NCBI RefSeq assembly: GCF_000143415.4
Contig: NW_003314348.1
Span: forward strand, 5,309 to 69,308
Direction of reading: 5' to 3'
Length of the DNA: 64,000 nucleotides
Source: Selaginella moellendorffii
Lineage: Eukaryota; Streptophyta; Lycopodiopsida; Selaginellales; Selaginellaceae
Shown here: positions 43,526 to 56,849 of the stretch, in pieces
Layout: each line of letters begins with the position of its first letter
How positions within the stretch are numbered: position 1 is the stretch's first letter
Notes under the pieces: model-generated
Told to the model about the DNA's origin: nothing
Database searches by the model: none
The model's input: only the letters and a program-made list of their open reading frames with translations
Position numbers and translations under genes: made by a program

Positions 43526-45614
43526 TCAAGAGTAGGAGTGACGTCTATCTCTGCTCGGCTTCTGGGAATGACTTCCTTCGGATGCTTTGGAAAAGGAGTC
43601 GGACTCTTTGGAGCTTCTTCTGCTGAACGGGTTGAGGCGATGAAGTCGCCTGGAAACAGTTTGCGCGAGGTTAGCTGAGCTGGTTGTTTTCTCGATGTCC
43701 TGTTTCATGTTGTTGTGACTTTTTTCCAGCTCCGACAGACGCATTCTCATCCGTGCGATCTCTAGCTTGAGCTCGCGGTTCTCCCGTCTCAAGGACGAGT
43801 AGTTGTCTCGGGGAGACATAGCAGCACTCACAGTACCACTTGGTCCACCTCGGCCACCAGAAAAGTGAGACAGGTTCGGGTCGTCCATAAACAACGTGCT
43901 TCCCATTTCCGTTCTTATTCTCACTTGCTCGAAGTAGAGAACCTGAATCGCAAAGTGCGCGGGCAGCCTGTCGTTCTGAGCTGCATGGCAGCATGCTTCT
44001 TGGGACAACTTCTGAGCGCTGAGTAATCTGCAAATTTTCTTCCTCTCCTGCTCACCTAGATTCGGATGTGCCTGGAAGATTCAAACTGAGGCAGTCAGGT
44101 ACTGAAAGGTTTCTCTGAAGCTCCCTTACCTTGAGATAAATGTCTACTGCTCTGTACAGGCCGTCGTCAATCGCTCGGGCATAATCTGGCAAAAGTTCTC
44201 CTATCGCTACGAACTTGTTGACCTTCAAGTTGGCATCTGGCGCAATCTCGGCCAAGTAGCCATCCATCAACTTGGCCACTTTAGAAACTGATGTCTGCGT
44301 CGGCGTAGCAAGACCATCCGACTCGTAAGTAGTTTGAGCCTCAGGCAAGTCGTCATTCTCATGCTGCTGTATGAAGTTGGTCAGGATCCGCTGCACTATG
44401 TCAACGTCAAAGAGCGTTTCCCCGTTGTAAGAAAAAGATGGCACAAGCAGGTCGTCCAGAGTTGCCTGGTCCAGCTGCAACGCGATTCTCTTCTCTATGT
44501 CTAGCCTGCAAGCGACCGTCGTATCGAGAATGATGGCCGTCCGCAGCAAACCGAACAAGAAGCTGCACGACGCTATGTTCTTCTCTCGAGGTAGCAAGCT
44601 GACAATTGTCTCGACTAAGATTCTCTGCTCGTGCTCCAGGGCCGCAGTATTTTCCTGGACTTTCATCAAGCCTCGACCGCCAGTCGGAGCTCTATTGAGG
44701 CCCTTCAGCGACTGCTGAGCGTAGTGCATGAGAGTCCCCCAGAGGCTCTCCTCTCGCACGCCTTTGGACTTCATCGCTTCCAGGACCCTCTGGTAGAAAT
44801 CTATCCGCAGCAGCGACAGGTCCTCGGCCCACCACTCCGTGAAGGCAGACTTTGGAAGTGTGGCATTCGGCTTGCCTTTGCTGCCCAACCGGCCAGAGCT
44901 ACCGTAATCCGAGCTGGAGAGGCTGGAAGCTGGCTTCTGATCCTTGCAAGCGATTGACGCGATGGCATCGATGCACCTGGAGACGAGATTGTTGTCCTCG
45001 GCAATCGGGAGGAGCTCCTCGCAGCTGTGCAGCACACACAGAGAATTGGCGAAGCTGGGTAAGACAACCTCGTTGACAAACGCTTCTGTTCTTCCCAGCA
45101 AGTTTCCTTGCCCGTACTCATCCTTCATTTCCAGGTACTCGGCGGCACAGCGCAGCGCAGCCACATTTGCGGTGGTGATCTCGAAGTTGATGCCGTAGCA
45201 GAACTTGGCGGCTAGCTCGAAAGTCTCGGCTCCTCCGGGAACGTCTGGGAACTCGATGCGGGAGAGGTCCATCTCCCGCGCCTCGGCCACCGCCCGCCTG
45301 ATACGCCCGCATCGAGCAACCAAGGGGAACTGCCAAGCCAAGTTCGCTCATTGGTAAGTCCAAGATCTCTGTTTGAGAGAAGTTTCTCACGCTTTCTTTC
45401 ATTACCTTGTGAAGGGAAAAGCTGGTGCCGGCTGCCTCAACTACGACGTCTGTGGGAACGTCTGCGGACATGATCCTGCGCAAATAGGGGGTAAGATTTC
45501 TTCTCTTTCTCCTGCCTCTCTACTTCGTACTCACCATTGCCCAGTTCTTTTCTTGTTGTAGGAAGTCCGGGACACCAAGCGTTTGCCTTCCTGTTTCGGC
45601 ATGACGCCCACCAT
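43526..45614 (-). CDS. BTB/POZ NPH3-domain protein
   Basis: Four exons: 45614-45535, 45475-45406, 45329-44130 and 44071-43526 (631 residues). NPH3/RPT2-like proteins are substrate adaptors for CUL3 ubiquitin ligases at the plasma membrane, used in phototropism and auxin transport. The N-terminal RTGQWIMSADVPTDVVVE and FSLHKFPLVARCGRIRR are the family's BTB start. The NPH3 domain includes WWAEDLSLLRIDFYQRVL, KVAKLMDGYLAEIAPD and LPDYARAIDDGLYRAVDIY, then HPNLGEQERKKICRLL and QKLSQEACCHAAQNDRLP. A coiled coil follows (about 530-565) and a Ser/Arg tail. The first exon was found by frame and family match; an ATG at 45602 is an alternative start. Confidence 0.92.
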
Positions 45615-47041
45615 CACCGATCGATCCTCTCAGCACTTGATCATATCAACGAGGGGGAAAGGAATTGGAGACTTCTGGAAGCGTCGAATTGGAATGGGAA
45701 AGAGCGTCCAATGGAAAGGCCGTCACAGCACACGAGCACCCAGGATCGCCATAGCCAAACCGGCTTACACACACACGGAATCAAAATGTAAGTAGCAGCG
45801 CCTACTTACTTGCTAGAGCGAGCGTTTGCGCGAACAGACGTTGATCTGGAGGATCCGGCGGTGGTCATGCTTGCACGCCAGACGCCGCGCTGCCGTTTAT
45901 TCTGGATCTTGGCAATCCAACGGTCGGGGGCACGAGTCGGATCCAACGGCCACCATCTCGCGTCGTGTGGCGTTCCAGGCCGCTGATTGGTTCACCTTCT
46001 CTGCTGACAACCGTCCGATGGTAGGCGCTAGAGACAGCGGATTGGTCAATTTACACGGTAACTTGTCGTACATTCCGCTGGCAGGCAGGTGAAAAGAAAA
46101 TTTGGAGGAAAGTTTCCGCTGTGATCGAAGTTTTTTGATCCACCGGATTGGATGCTTGACGATCGTATAGTAAATCCTTTGTCTTGCTAACAGCCAGCAG
46201 CCTTTCATCAAAGGGAGAGAGACTTTGGCCAAAGGCCTTGTAACGCTGCCAGCGCGGCGTCCAGCTCAGCATTTTCGTTGGGTGTCCATGTTATTATGGG
46301 TGCGCATGCCCAGATCTGTCTAGTAACGCCCTTCTTTCTACGTAGATAGATGATTTACATGGTTTGTTTGGAACGAGGGGATCTGGAGGAGCCACACTTT
46401 GGTAGGCCATAAGTTTTGAAACTCAACATTGGAATCAATCAAATTGGTAGGCCACAACTCTTGAAGCTCAACATTGCGATCAATCAAAAATCACACCTTG
46501 GTGGGCCACCAACATTGGAATCAACCAAAACGATCCAAAATCGCAAGTGGCTCAACATCTGTAGGAAAGTGAATCTTATCTCGCGAGGGGGGAAAAGAAC
46601 CTGGTTTGATCGAGAGGCCACGAAATGCAATGCAAGACGTTAGAAAATGGGAAGGACCACCGCAAAAGTTTAATTGAGGAACACGAGTTAGGCGACGAGG
46701 ATCTATCGGAGAGTTATATGTTTGTAGTTTTGTATGTCTAGAGAGCTCTCCTTAAAGTTTGAGGGGAGATGCCTTTCATTTGCCACCTTTCTCAGACGCG
46801 AACGATATTTCTTTGGCATGTGCTGTGGCTACGAGACAAATAGCATGATAGATCCACATAAAGAAACGCTTCACGAGATTAGCGTCAACTTGGAAAAGAT
46901 TCGAGCTCTTTTCTGGTATAAGTTTACTTTTCGTTCTAGTTGGAAAGTGTCAAAACTTGCCAGTGCCAACCTTCTCACAAAATTTAGGCAGCTCCCTTGA
47001 GTTGCTAGCCAGCAGCACGGATCCATTCACCATCCTCAAGC
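45615..47041. other. Intergenic region NPH3 / MYBBP1A
   Basis: 1.4 kb without a supported gene. It includes the NPH3 promoter side. The only clear structure is a short imperfect tandem repeat at 46400-46530. Short frames show no family features. Confidence 0.5.
46400..46530. repeat. Imperfect tandem repeat, two and a half units
   Basis: Units start at 46400, 46445 and 46499 with TGGTAGGCCA or TGGTGGGCCA and share CTCAACATTG and ATCAATCAAA words. The third unit lacks its middle. The unit is about 45-54 bases. Confidence 0.7.
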
Positions 47042-50000
47042 TTATTTTCGCCGATCTTGTGGTAGTAAGCTTTCCAGCTTCGTCTTGGTGGCCTTAGCAT
47101 TGCCGGAGAAAACGTAGTCATTCACGGCCGACGATAGCGCCGCGGTGTCCACGAGCTTGGACAGTGGCCGGCCCGGGAAGAGCACGGGCAGGGCCTCGAG
47201 CCAAGCGACGCAGAAGCGCAAGAACGATGCCTGTTTTGCCTTCTTCAGTGGCTTGGCGAGGTAGAGGATAAGTAGCTCGCTAAGCAGCGGGAGATGAGGC
47301 TCGATATCTCCCGCCATTGACGAAGTCTTGTTTGATCCGGACGGCTTGGAGCCCGACTTGGTGTAGTGCTTGAGAACCGAGGTCGAGAGCTCCATGGCCT
47401 CGGCCTTCTCGTAGTCTGTCCGGCCATCTTTGCACTTGTTGAGTAGCTTTCCAATGGAGACGCCCCGGAGCCAAGGATATCTCATAGCAGCGTCGCGGAG
47501 GAATGACAGCGGTAGCGTGTTCTTCTTCTTCTGAAAGATGTCGTCCAGCGCAGCAAGCATAGTTTTGACAACTTCCTCGTCAGCCGCACCGCAAGTTGCT
47601 TGAGAAACTTTGAGAAGCCAGAAGACAAAACCTTGAGACAAGCCACGGAGCTTTTGGTCTGTGGTTTTTGCGGCCAGAATCAGCAGCTTCTGAAGCAAGT
47701 CCTTGACAGCACCCATATCCACCTCAGACCCCTTGGGATAATTCTTGGCTTTGAGAAGTCTGTTTAGAACGCCACCTATCCTGTCGCTTAACTGCTTGTG
47801 CCCGTCTGATAAAGCGTCGAGGTAACTCTGAAAGAGTGTTGGCAAAACCGTCAAAACCGCCACACTCTCGGACTGCTTCTGCAGGAACGTGTCCAAAAGG
47901 CCGAGGACACGAAACTTGAATTGCACGAGCTGTGCCTGTGTGTCCGGCTCGCCACTTCTCTTGGCTTTGAGAATCTGCGCGAGGTGGACATCCATCCTAA
48001 ACATGGCGTCGTCATCCATGTCCGAAAGCTCTGCATCGTCCATAGCACCTTGGATCTGGTTATCGGTCTGCTGTTTACCATCTGTACCACCTGTTTCTGG
48101 ATCTTCTTCCGGATCACTGACTTCACTGGCTTCGTTGTCCGTAACTTCTTCTACACTGAGAACGTCTTCGTCGTCATCAACTTGAATATCAAACAGTGGC
48201 TCCTGTCGAGTATGGCCAGTTTTCTTGCTGATCACCTTGAGCAAGCTACTTAAGCCTGACGAGGTGATTTCGCCACAAAACAATTCGAACATCTGAAATA
48301 GACAAACACGAGAAGTGAATATCGTCATACACAGTTGCAATGGTTACCTGCTCAGCGGCAGCACGGATTGGCGCCGGAGACTGCCAGAGTACTGAAAGAA
48401 TTATATCAAGAAGCACATCCCCCATTGATGGTGCCTCTTCCTCGTCCTCCATCTCATCGCTAGAAACGTCGACAACCTTCCCGAATGCCTTGTTACAGCA
48501 AATAAGTAGCTCGTTAACGATATCATCCATAGAACCAGGTTCGAGGTGCGACTGAATAAATAGCTGCGACAAGAAGCTCCGCATGGCTTCCAACTTCTTA
48601 TTGCGACTTTCTTCCTTCTCGATCTACAAAACAAAGAGAAAGAAAAAAGTTGAGTTAAATCGCATGAAACAGATCTTACCGCAGATGAAATCTGAAAAAT
48701 CGCATCTCTTAGACTGCGTTGTACGGTTCCCTTGTCCGGTTTCTTCCAAGCACTCCGAAAGAACTCAACAATATCGTAGCTCAAGTCTTCGTGAACGTCG
48801 TCGTCCTTCGAGCGAGGACTCTTCTCCGAAAGTAAGGATCGGAGCTTTCCAATATACTCATCCTTCTCAGAATTGGATACGTCCCCAGAAGCACACATTA
48901 TAAGAGCCTTGACTTTATCAGTGTTCACCGCGTCACTGTTCAGAAATATATGAGCGGCAAGAAACCTCGTAACCTCCTTTGCCGCGGACATCGACTTTGA
49001 TACCGATATGGCTTGCTTGGAAAAGCTGCACATAAGTTCAACCATCCAGATTTTCTTGCTAGCTACCATTCTCTGTGTATCATCTGACTCGTCTGTGGCA
49101 TTGATAGCGTCACTGACAAAAAGGCGTTGGAAGTTCTGAATAGCGAGAAGGCAGCTCTCTTCGCTGATAACTTTTCCTAATAGTTCTTTCACCGTAGAGC
49201 TCTTTGTCAGATGATCAAACTTTCCGGAGCTGCTCTGCTGTAAGAAGCCAATCGTCAGAACCAACCTGTCTTGGTCTTCTTCAGCCCATGCGGATAAATC
49301 GGACACGAACTGCTGAGCGGCACTATGGAGAACGTTGTCCATTCCTGATAGAATGTCGAGTAGACAGCGTCCGAACGAAGCAGATAAGATGATGGGAGTG
49401 CAGGATATCGGCAGCTTCGAAAGGAAGAGTAGCACTAGCCGCATTGCTAAAAACTTCCGTTCGTGAGATGAATCCAAGAGGCTCTCATCCACCACTCTAG
49501 TCCAAAAGGTTATCAAACTGTGTTCCTTGGAAGCCAAGTCGTTCTTCTGCTTACTCTTCTTTTGGCGGGTTCGAAGAAGCCCTTGATCCAAAAATATGTC
49601 CGCCAGAGCATTCCAGACTAGATGTAGTCGAGGATGGCTCGAAGAAGACTCCTGCAACATATAACGTTAATCTATCGATCGATATTCATGCCTAGAACGC
49701 ACCTTTAAGTACGGGATGAGAACGTCTAGATGTGAGGCCTGGACCAAGTGCTCCAGAGATCCGGACTTGGGTAACATACGGCATTTTGAAGAAAGAGAGT
49801 CTGGTAATTTTCGCCACAGCTTCAAGGCAACAAGTAGCGCATCGGCCCCTCCAACTTCGGGACTAGCATTCAACCACTCTAGAAAATTCGGTAGTGTAAA
49901 AACTGATTTTTGTAGAGAAGACGAGGCAAGCTGCATATCAAAACTGTTAGATTATAAACAAGCTGGTATTGTCGATGCTGTACTTACTCTCTCGGACAGG

Positions 50001-50900
50001 TCCAAAAAGATGGAAGCGGCTGGTTCTCGAAGAAACGTTTTCTTAAATCCAAGAGTCAGGAGCTTTTCTGCGACGTGCTTGGCAAGCTTTTGTTGCTCCT
50101 CCGTCATGCCGTTGTCAATCAATCGATCAGCTCGAACAATCGAAGCATAAGCAAAAAGCCTCCCCAACAGCCCATCCTTGATATCCTGCAAGAATCACAC
50201 TGCTATATATGAGAAGTAAAAGAAGACTATAACAAAAACGCAGACCTGTCCCTTCATCACGGAAGATACTTCTATTTCCTTGTCAATAAGATTGAGAACC
50301 ATATCACCGGTTATAGAAGGCAATGCATGAATGGCAGTAGAGAGCGCCGCAGCAAATCCTTGCCTAGCACACTAAAAATCACACCACGCTGAGAAAGAAG
50401 AGAGACAAACCAAGAAGTAGAAAGCAAACCTGGTTAGAAGATCCGACTCCTCGAACAAGCCTTGGAAGCGCATACTGGAGCTCCGGAGCACACGACTTGA
50501 GCGCACCACCACTGTGCTCCTCTCCGAGAAGAATCCTCTCGGCACCACTCTCAACTCTTCCATCGACCGCCTCAAACGTCTGCTGAGCGGCTTGGAGCTC
50601 TCTCACCAGTGCCAATGCCGCTGCCTGTCTCTCCGCCGGATCCAAAGAAGGGAGCTTCCAATAGACTTCCAGCCCTGTCAGCTCAATCGCCTCAGCGCCG
50701 AGCTTCCTCCTCTTGGTTTTCGGCAAATCCGGCCGCTCCTCGCCCGGATTGCCCGACGATGGATCATCCGGAGACGGATTATCAACATTTACCTCCGGCG
50801 CCCTGGATTTCTTCTTCTTCCGCCTCTGCTGCGGCGGCTCTGGCGATGGATCGACCATTTCTACATCGATCTTCTTCGTTTTCTTCTCCCCCGTCGCCAT
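47042..50900 (-). CDS. MYBBP1A / POL5-type nucleolar protein
   Basis: Seven exons: 50900-50430, 50371-50246, 50185-49988, 49930-49703, 49651-48680, 48623-48348 and 48292-47042 (1173 residues). The Myb-binding protein 1A / DNA polymerase V family consists of nucleolar HEAT-like repeat proteins needed for rRNA transcription and ribosome biogenesis; despite the name they are not polymerases. Residues 1-60 are Lys/Arg-rich with KKTKK and RRKKKK nuclear signals. Conserved blocks are EVYWKLPSLDPAERQAAA, LVRGVGSSNQCARQGFA and GLLGRLFAYASI, then long alpha-helical sections. An acidic region (DDDEDVLSVEEV and further) lies at about 790-840. All exons are phase 0. Start ATG in GCCATGGC context. Confidence 0.92.
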
Positions 50901-51310
50901 GGCAGCTGGGTTTTAGCGTTTAGGGTTAGGGTTCATATGGAAATATGGCTAACGGAATGTGCATAGAGATATTCCGTCCTCGTAAAACAAACCCTTGCAT
51001 TTTGCGGTTGCCCTAAATTTTCGCAAGGCGGGAGGAGAGAGTGGAAGCGAAGGCGGGAGGCTTCTCCGCGCCACTAGCGCGAGGTACGCTGTTGAAGATC
51101 TCGGGGGTGGAAATTCTCGAGCCAAGGCGCCAGCGCTTTGATCTTCGCGGTTTCTTGGAGCGCAATGGTGTAGTCGGGGACAGGGCTGGGAAATATGAAG
51201 AAAAGAAGGCGATTGGAGTAGTGCTGGATGCTACATTGGTGTGGATCATGCTTGCCGCTGGCGAGCGTGAGCAGAGAGCTGGATGGGGAGTTTAGAATTT
51301 CGGCTAGACA
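50901..51310. promoter_or_regulatory. Divergent promoter region, MYBBP1A / CLASP
   Basis: 410 bases between start codons. TTTAGGGTTAGGGTT at 50918-50932 is a double telo-box about 20 bases upstream of the MYBBP1A ATG. A frame at 51041-51295 stays open but has no ATG near its start and ends 15 bases before the CLASP ATG, so I read it as CLASP 5' UTR. Confidence 0.6.
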
Positions 51311-54300
51311 ATGGAGGACGCTATACAGCAGCTGTGCGCGAAGGACACCAAGGAGAGGATGGCCGGGGTGGAAAGGTTGCAAACGCTTCTAGAGAATAGC
51401 CGGAAGGGCCTGTCGGTGACGGAAGCTAGCCATCTTGTGGACGCTACGTTGGGTCTTCTCAAGGACAACAACTTTAAAGTATGCCAGGGAGCTTTGCAAG
51501 CGCTGGCTCTGGCCGCGGCACTCGCGGGCGAGCACTTGAAGTTCCATTTCAACGCTCTCTTGCCGGCGGTCGTGGAAAGGCTCGGAGATGGAAAACAGCC
51601 CGTGAGAGATGCTGCGCGACGGTTGCTGCTCGCGCTCATGGAGGTACGAAGAAAAGAAAGAGGGAAGTCTGTCATTCACCCTGTGGTGTTTTTAGATATC
51701 ATCTCCGTCGACGATCGTTGAGCGTTCTGGGAATTGTGCGTGGACGCACAAGAACTGGCGGGTGCGGGAGGAATTTGCTCGCACCGCTGCTTCTGCTATC
51801 AACTTGTTCTCTGCGAATGAGCTTCAAAGGCTTCTACTTCCGCCGGTACTATGGCTTTGCCACTTGTCTTCTTATTGAAGCGAATTTTTCTTATTACAGA
51901 TCTTGCCCTTGTTGGAAGACTCAAATACGAGCGTGAGGGAGGCAGCTATGATGTGTGTAGAGGTATGTTTGAAAGTTTTGGAACTTTGTGATTTATATAA
52001 TTGCCTACAGGAAATGTATCGGCAAGGTGGTATACAGTTCAAAGAGGAGCTGCAACGCCATTCTCTACGAGCCAGTCAGGTTAGTGATTGTATATGAAGT
52101 GAAGTGGAGTTCTTATAATTTGTTGTTTTTTTTTTTTTTTTTTCCGCAGCTCAAGGATATTTTGTCTAGATTTGACAAAATAGTTATCAAGACGCAAAAT
52201 CTTTCGTTGGCGCCGGAGCCCAAACACTCCTCAACTGGAAATCGCCGAAATAGTCCGAAAGCAAAGTCTTCCCTCGAGATTCCCAGTACTGGTAAGGTAT
52301 TCTTGCTGTTGTCCTGCTAGGAAGACAAAATTTGCCTTCATGCAGTTGAAGCTGAAGCGAGTGATAAACCTGTGGAACCTATTCGAGTTTCTTCTGACAG
52401 AGATTTGGCAAAAGAAATAGAAAAGGTAGCCAGCATGCTTACTCCAGAGCAAGACTGGTCTGTCCGCATAGCGGCCATGCAACGGGTGGAGGGACTTGTT
52501 GCTGGAGGTTTGTATTTGTGTACTGAAAGCTTGTTTTTTTTTTTCTAATGTTTTAGTTCAGGTGCTGTGGAGCATATGTGTTTTCCATCTCTCCTCAAAC
52601 AGCTCGTTGGGCCTCTTTCTCTCCAGTTATCTGACAGGCGGTCTAGCATAGTAAAACAGGTATCACAAGCGTGAGCCTGAAACACATTTGATTTCTAATC
52701 TCGAGCGAACTGCAGGCATGTCATCTGATGAATCTCTTGTCCAAGAATTTGCTGTCCGACTTCGAAGCTATAGCGGAGGCCATTATACCGGTATTTTGTC
52801 TGCTATTGAGATATAGAGCTTACAACCCGGGTCTTTTGTTTTTACAGGTTTTATTTAAGCTGGTTGTTATAACAGTATTGGTGATAGCTGAATCCGCTGA
52901 CAATTGCATCAAAACGGTTTGCTTGCAATGGGCTATCAATTCGATAATGTTTTTCGGATATTGCAGATGCTTCGGAATTGTAGGGTGGCTCGTGTACTTC
53001 CTCGTATTGTTGACTCTGCAAAAAATGATCGGAATGCCACTTTAAGAATGAGGTATATGGTCGTAAAACATACTGCTTTTGGGTCTGAAACACTTCTTTT
53101 CAAGGTGTTGTGAATATGCGTTGGTAGTGTTAGAACGATGGGCGGATTCTCCTGAAATACACCGGGCAGCTGACTTGTTTGAGGATTTGATAAGATATTG
53201 CGTTGGGGATGCCATGAGCGAGGTTCGTGTGATAAGTTCTTCGCAAGAAGTTTTAAACCTGTATAATTTTTCTGTACAGGTTAGATCCATGGCAAGGTCT
53301 TGCTATCGGCGCTTTGCAAAAACATGGCCTGACCGTTCTCGTCGACTTTTTTCAACATTTGATCCTGTCATCCAGAAAGTATACTTGAATTTCTTGCACT
53401 CTTTTCTATATTATCTTCTATTTTGCAGCTGCTTAACGAAGAGGATGGCAGCGTCCCGAAACGGTATACTTCTCCTACTCGCGAAAGAGGCCATCATCTG
53501 AGAAATTCGGCTTCCGTAACTGTAAATACAGTCGTGCCGCCGCCAACAACGCAGCTGGATAGGAGCGTCAACTCTTCGATGTCGGGAAATTTTCTCAATC
53601 ATAGAAGATCCGCGGAACAACTTGCCGAACGTAATTTAGAGAATGTTCTCCAAGCTAGTCAACAACAAGTAAATGCCATCGAGACGATGCTTAAAGGCAT
53701 GGACGTTCCTGATAAGGCGGTGGTTTCAACTACGGCTCGATTAATTGGAAAGGATCCAGGTAGTTTTCTGTTCCTGAGTGATGTTATCCTAATGATATTT
53801 TGATTTGCAGTCGGTGGAAGTTACCGAAAAATTCACGCTCCTGGACGTGTTAATGTGGATCCTCCGTCTGCCCGGGATCCACCCCATCCCGCATCTGCGC
53901 CAGCAGCAAATATCGTTAGTAATCGGGCACCGTCCTTGCCATCCAATTTCCGTGGGGGCCTGAGTTGTCCTTCCGAAGCTTTGCAGCAGTCCTTTACGGA
54001 TCATGGAAGATCAGCGAGGGAAACCAGTGGAAACGTTGCAAAGAGAGTACCGATGACCACTGAAAGATCGAGTCAAACTTTGTCCGGCGAGCCTATTGAC
54101 GTGAAGGGGCCGAAGCGCATTCTAAGGACCGAACCTGTGCAAGAAGGCATACCAGGTTTCCAGCGACCTCTCATGCGCAGCTTGATATCTGGGAAGTCTT
54201 CGGTGAGCAGTAGAAGCAGTGTCGAAGAGGCTCAAGCGTCATACTCAGAACCTTTCACCTGTTTGGACGGGCTTATGTCACTGAACGACGCGTTAACGGA

Positions 54301-56591
54301 GGGCCTTAGCATGAACGCGGACTGGTCAGCTAGAGTTGCAGGCTTTACATATCTTCGGAAGCTTCTACAGCAAGGACCAAAGGGGCTACATGACGTGAAT
54401 CAGAACTTTGAGAAGGTCATGAAACTGTTTTACGAGCATCTCGACGATCCGCACCACAAAGTTGCACAGGCAGCCTTGTCAACACTGGCCGAAGTCGTAC
54501 CTCCTTGCAGAAAGCCTTTTGAGGCTTACTTGGAGAGAATCCTTCCTCGAGTTTTCGCGAGACTTATAGACGGTAAAGAAGCTATCCGCCAGCTTGGTAC
54601 GTCAGCTTTGGAGATCATCGGCAACATATATTCGATCGACTCGCTACTTCCGGCCTTGTTAAGGTCACTGGACGAGCAGCGTTCTCCCAAGGCAAAGATG
54701 GCTGTCATTGAGTTTGCGATTGCCGCTTTTGCGAAGCTGGCTCTCAACGGTGAGGCTCCTGGAGGCAGTGGTATGCTCAAACTCTGGCTTGGAAAACTAG
54801 CTCCTCTTGCGAACGATAAGAACCCCAAGCTAAAAGAGACGGCTGTTACTGGCATTATCTCCGTTTATTCACACTTCGACTCCGCGACGGTCTTAAATTT
54901 CATCTTGGGACTGTCGGTTGAAGACCAAAGTATTTTACGACGAGCCTTGAAGCAGTACACTCCGAGAATCGAAGTCGATCTTATGACATACCTGCAAAAC
55001 AGAAGCCAAAGAGCAAGGTCCAAGACGGCAACCAACCATGACGAGCTTCCAACGCCTTCGGAAGATAACTCTGCCGGCATGCAAGTGAAAAACTCAAAGG
55101 TTCAGCCAGTGAACAACGAAGGTAATGGTTTGAAGCGGAATTCCATGCACTCGGACAGGCTGGGTGACTTCGAGCCAGGCAAGCTTTTCCACTCGGACTA
55201 CGACATGTATGTCAGTACTGAAGATCCAATAGGCCATGCTCGGGAGGTGCACCATGTGGACACAACGAGTCTGGACAAGTCTGTTCGAGACAGCGACGCA
55301 AGGAGTATTCCGCTTAATCCGATGGGATTTGTGGACTCTCGGATGGTTCCTTCTTCGACAGTTGATCAGGATGTCTACAAAACTCATACCACCGGGTATG
55401 AGTATTTGTACGAAGAATTGCACCGTAAGCCGCACAGGGGGACACATCCGGATACTGGCCCAGGCAGACTGCTGCAAAAGGTAAAGTAAACATTACACAG
55501 TGACGTGACTGATTTCTCTCCTGCATTGACAGCTCTTAAACTGGATGGAAGTACCCGTTCATGAAAAACGCGAAGCCTTTCAGGAGCTTTTGCAGTTGCT
55601 GCGGTCAAACGACTTTACTCTTTGGTCGCAGGTTTTATACACCTCTGTTTTTCAGCTTCGGTGCTAAACTTCTTGTCCTTGTGTGCAGTATCCGAACCAG
55701 ATATTGTCAATGATACTGGAGGCTTTCGATGACCCCGACTCACAATTGAGGGAGATTTCGCTAACAGCGATATCCGAGATTGTCACTATTCAGGTGCGGC
55801 AGATCCTGTCTATGCTTTGTACGTGACATCTTGTTTACCTGATTTGTTTTCCAGAAAGCGCTGATAGAGAACAGCATCGAAATCATCCTAGAGAAACTTA
55901 TACATGCCACGAAAGATCTTTCAGTAAAGGTAAGGTCATGGCCATGTTCATGCCAGCGCCAGCTTGACTGTAAAACTTACAGGTTTCTACCATCGCTGAC
56001 CGTTCTTTGAGCGCCGTGCTATCCCAATGTAATCCTCAACGGTGTCTTGGTGTAAGTGTTCTCATCTATTGTTTCAAAACTCTTGAATGACTTTCTAGCA
56101 GGTTGTGATGCCTCTTTTGGTTAGTGACGATGATAAGACTCTTGTCACTTGCATTAGCTGCCTGACAAAGGTAAAGCCGGAATATGTATGTACGATTAAC
56201 AGACACTGTCCATGCAGCTTGTCACTCGACTTCCTCAAGAGGAGCTCATGGCACAACTCCCGTCTTTCTTGCCAGCATTGTTTGATGCTTTTGGCAATCA
56301 AAACGCCGATGTTCGAAAGGTGATTTCATTTATTTTGTGTCATTCGTTTCTAACAAGAGTGTGGAAACTTGCAGACCGTCGTCTTCTGCTTAGTTGATAT
56401 TTACATCGTACTTGGGAAAGCCTTTGTTCCGTACCTCGGAAGCCTCAGTAGCACCCAGCTACGACTTGTAACAATTTACGCGAACCGCATATCACAGGTG
56501 AGATTTTACTTGGTGCATTGCTTCTCGAGCTTTTCGTGTTCTTGCCCGTGCATTCCAGGCCAGAACTGGCGCAACTTTGGACACACAATAA
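51311..56591 (+). CDS. CLASP: CLIP-associated protein, microtubule plus-end TOG protein
   Basis: Twenty-two exons: 51311-51643, 51696-51845, 51900-51962, 52011-52079, 52150-52291, 52346-52507, 52562-52659, 52716-52790, 52848-52916, 52967-53052, 53105-53222, 53280-53378, 53429-53759, 53811-55480, 55533-55631, 55689-55793, 55855-55929, 55983-56051, 56102-56170, 56218-56319, 56375-56497 and 56559-56591 (1379 residues; Arabidopsis CLASP is 1439). CLASP stabilises cortical microtubules at cell edges. TOG-like HEAT arrays lie at about 1-230, 265-480 (EQDWSVRIAAMQRVEGLVAGG) and 750-960 (NADWSARVAGFTYLRKLL). A Ser/Arg/Pro-rich basic linker (about 480-740) is the likely microtubule-binding part. The C-terminal helical domain (DPDSQLREISLTAISEIV and on) closes the protein. 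Many exons are multiples of three. Confidence 0.95.
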
Positions 56592-56849
56592 CGACTGGCA
56601 AACCCAGTCAATCAGTCATCATGTACAGTAACGTGTAACAACACTGACCAAGCCTTCAATTTTTGCAATGAACGGACGTCTTCACGCTTGTTTTTGGAAG
56701 TTCCTCTTGCAGATCTATTCTAAACCATTGCTCAAAGAGAATAAGCTACAAAACTATTCTTCATGCTGATACGAATTCTTGATCACAGTGGTGCGGTCTG
56801 ATTGATGATATACCAGAACAGTAAGTAACTCTTGATTTACTTTTAGAGC
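56592..56849. other. Convergent intergenic region CLASP / CAD
   Basis: 3' ends of both genes, tail to tail. No other feature seen. Confidence 0.5.

Noticed and set aside
46051-46272. Small frames in the NPH3/MYBBP1A gap as candidate peptides
   Set aside because: No conserved motif, poor start context and no splice-supported extension.
51041-51295. 85-codon plus-strand frame just before CLASP
   Set aside because: It begins at a GTG, has no ATG near its start and ends 15 bases before the CLASP ATG. More likely 5' UTR.
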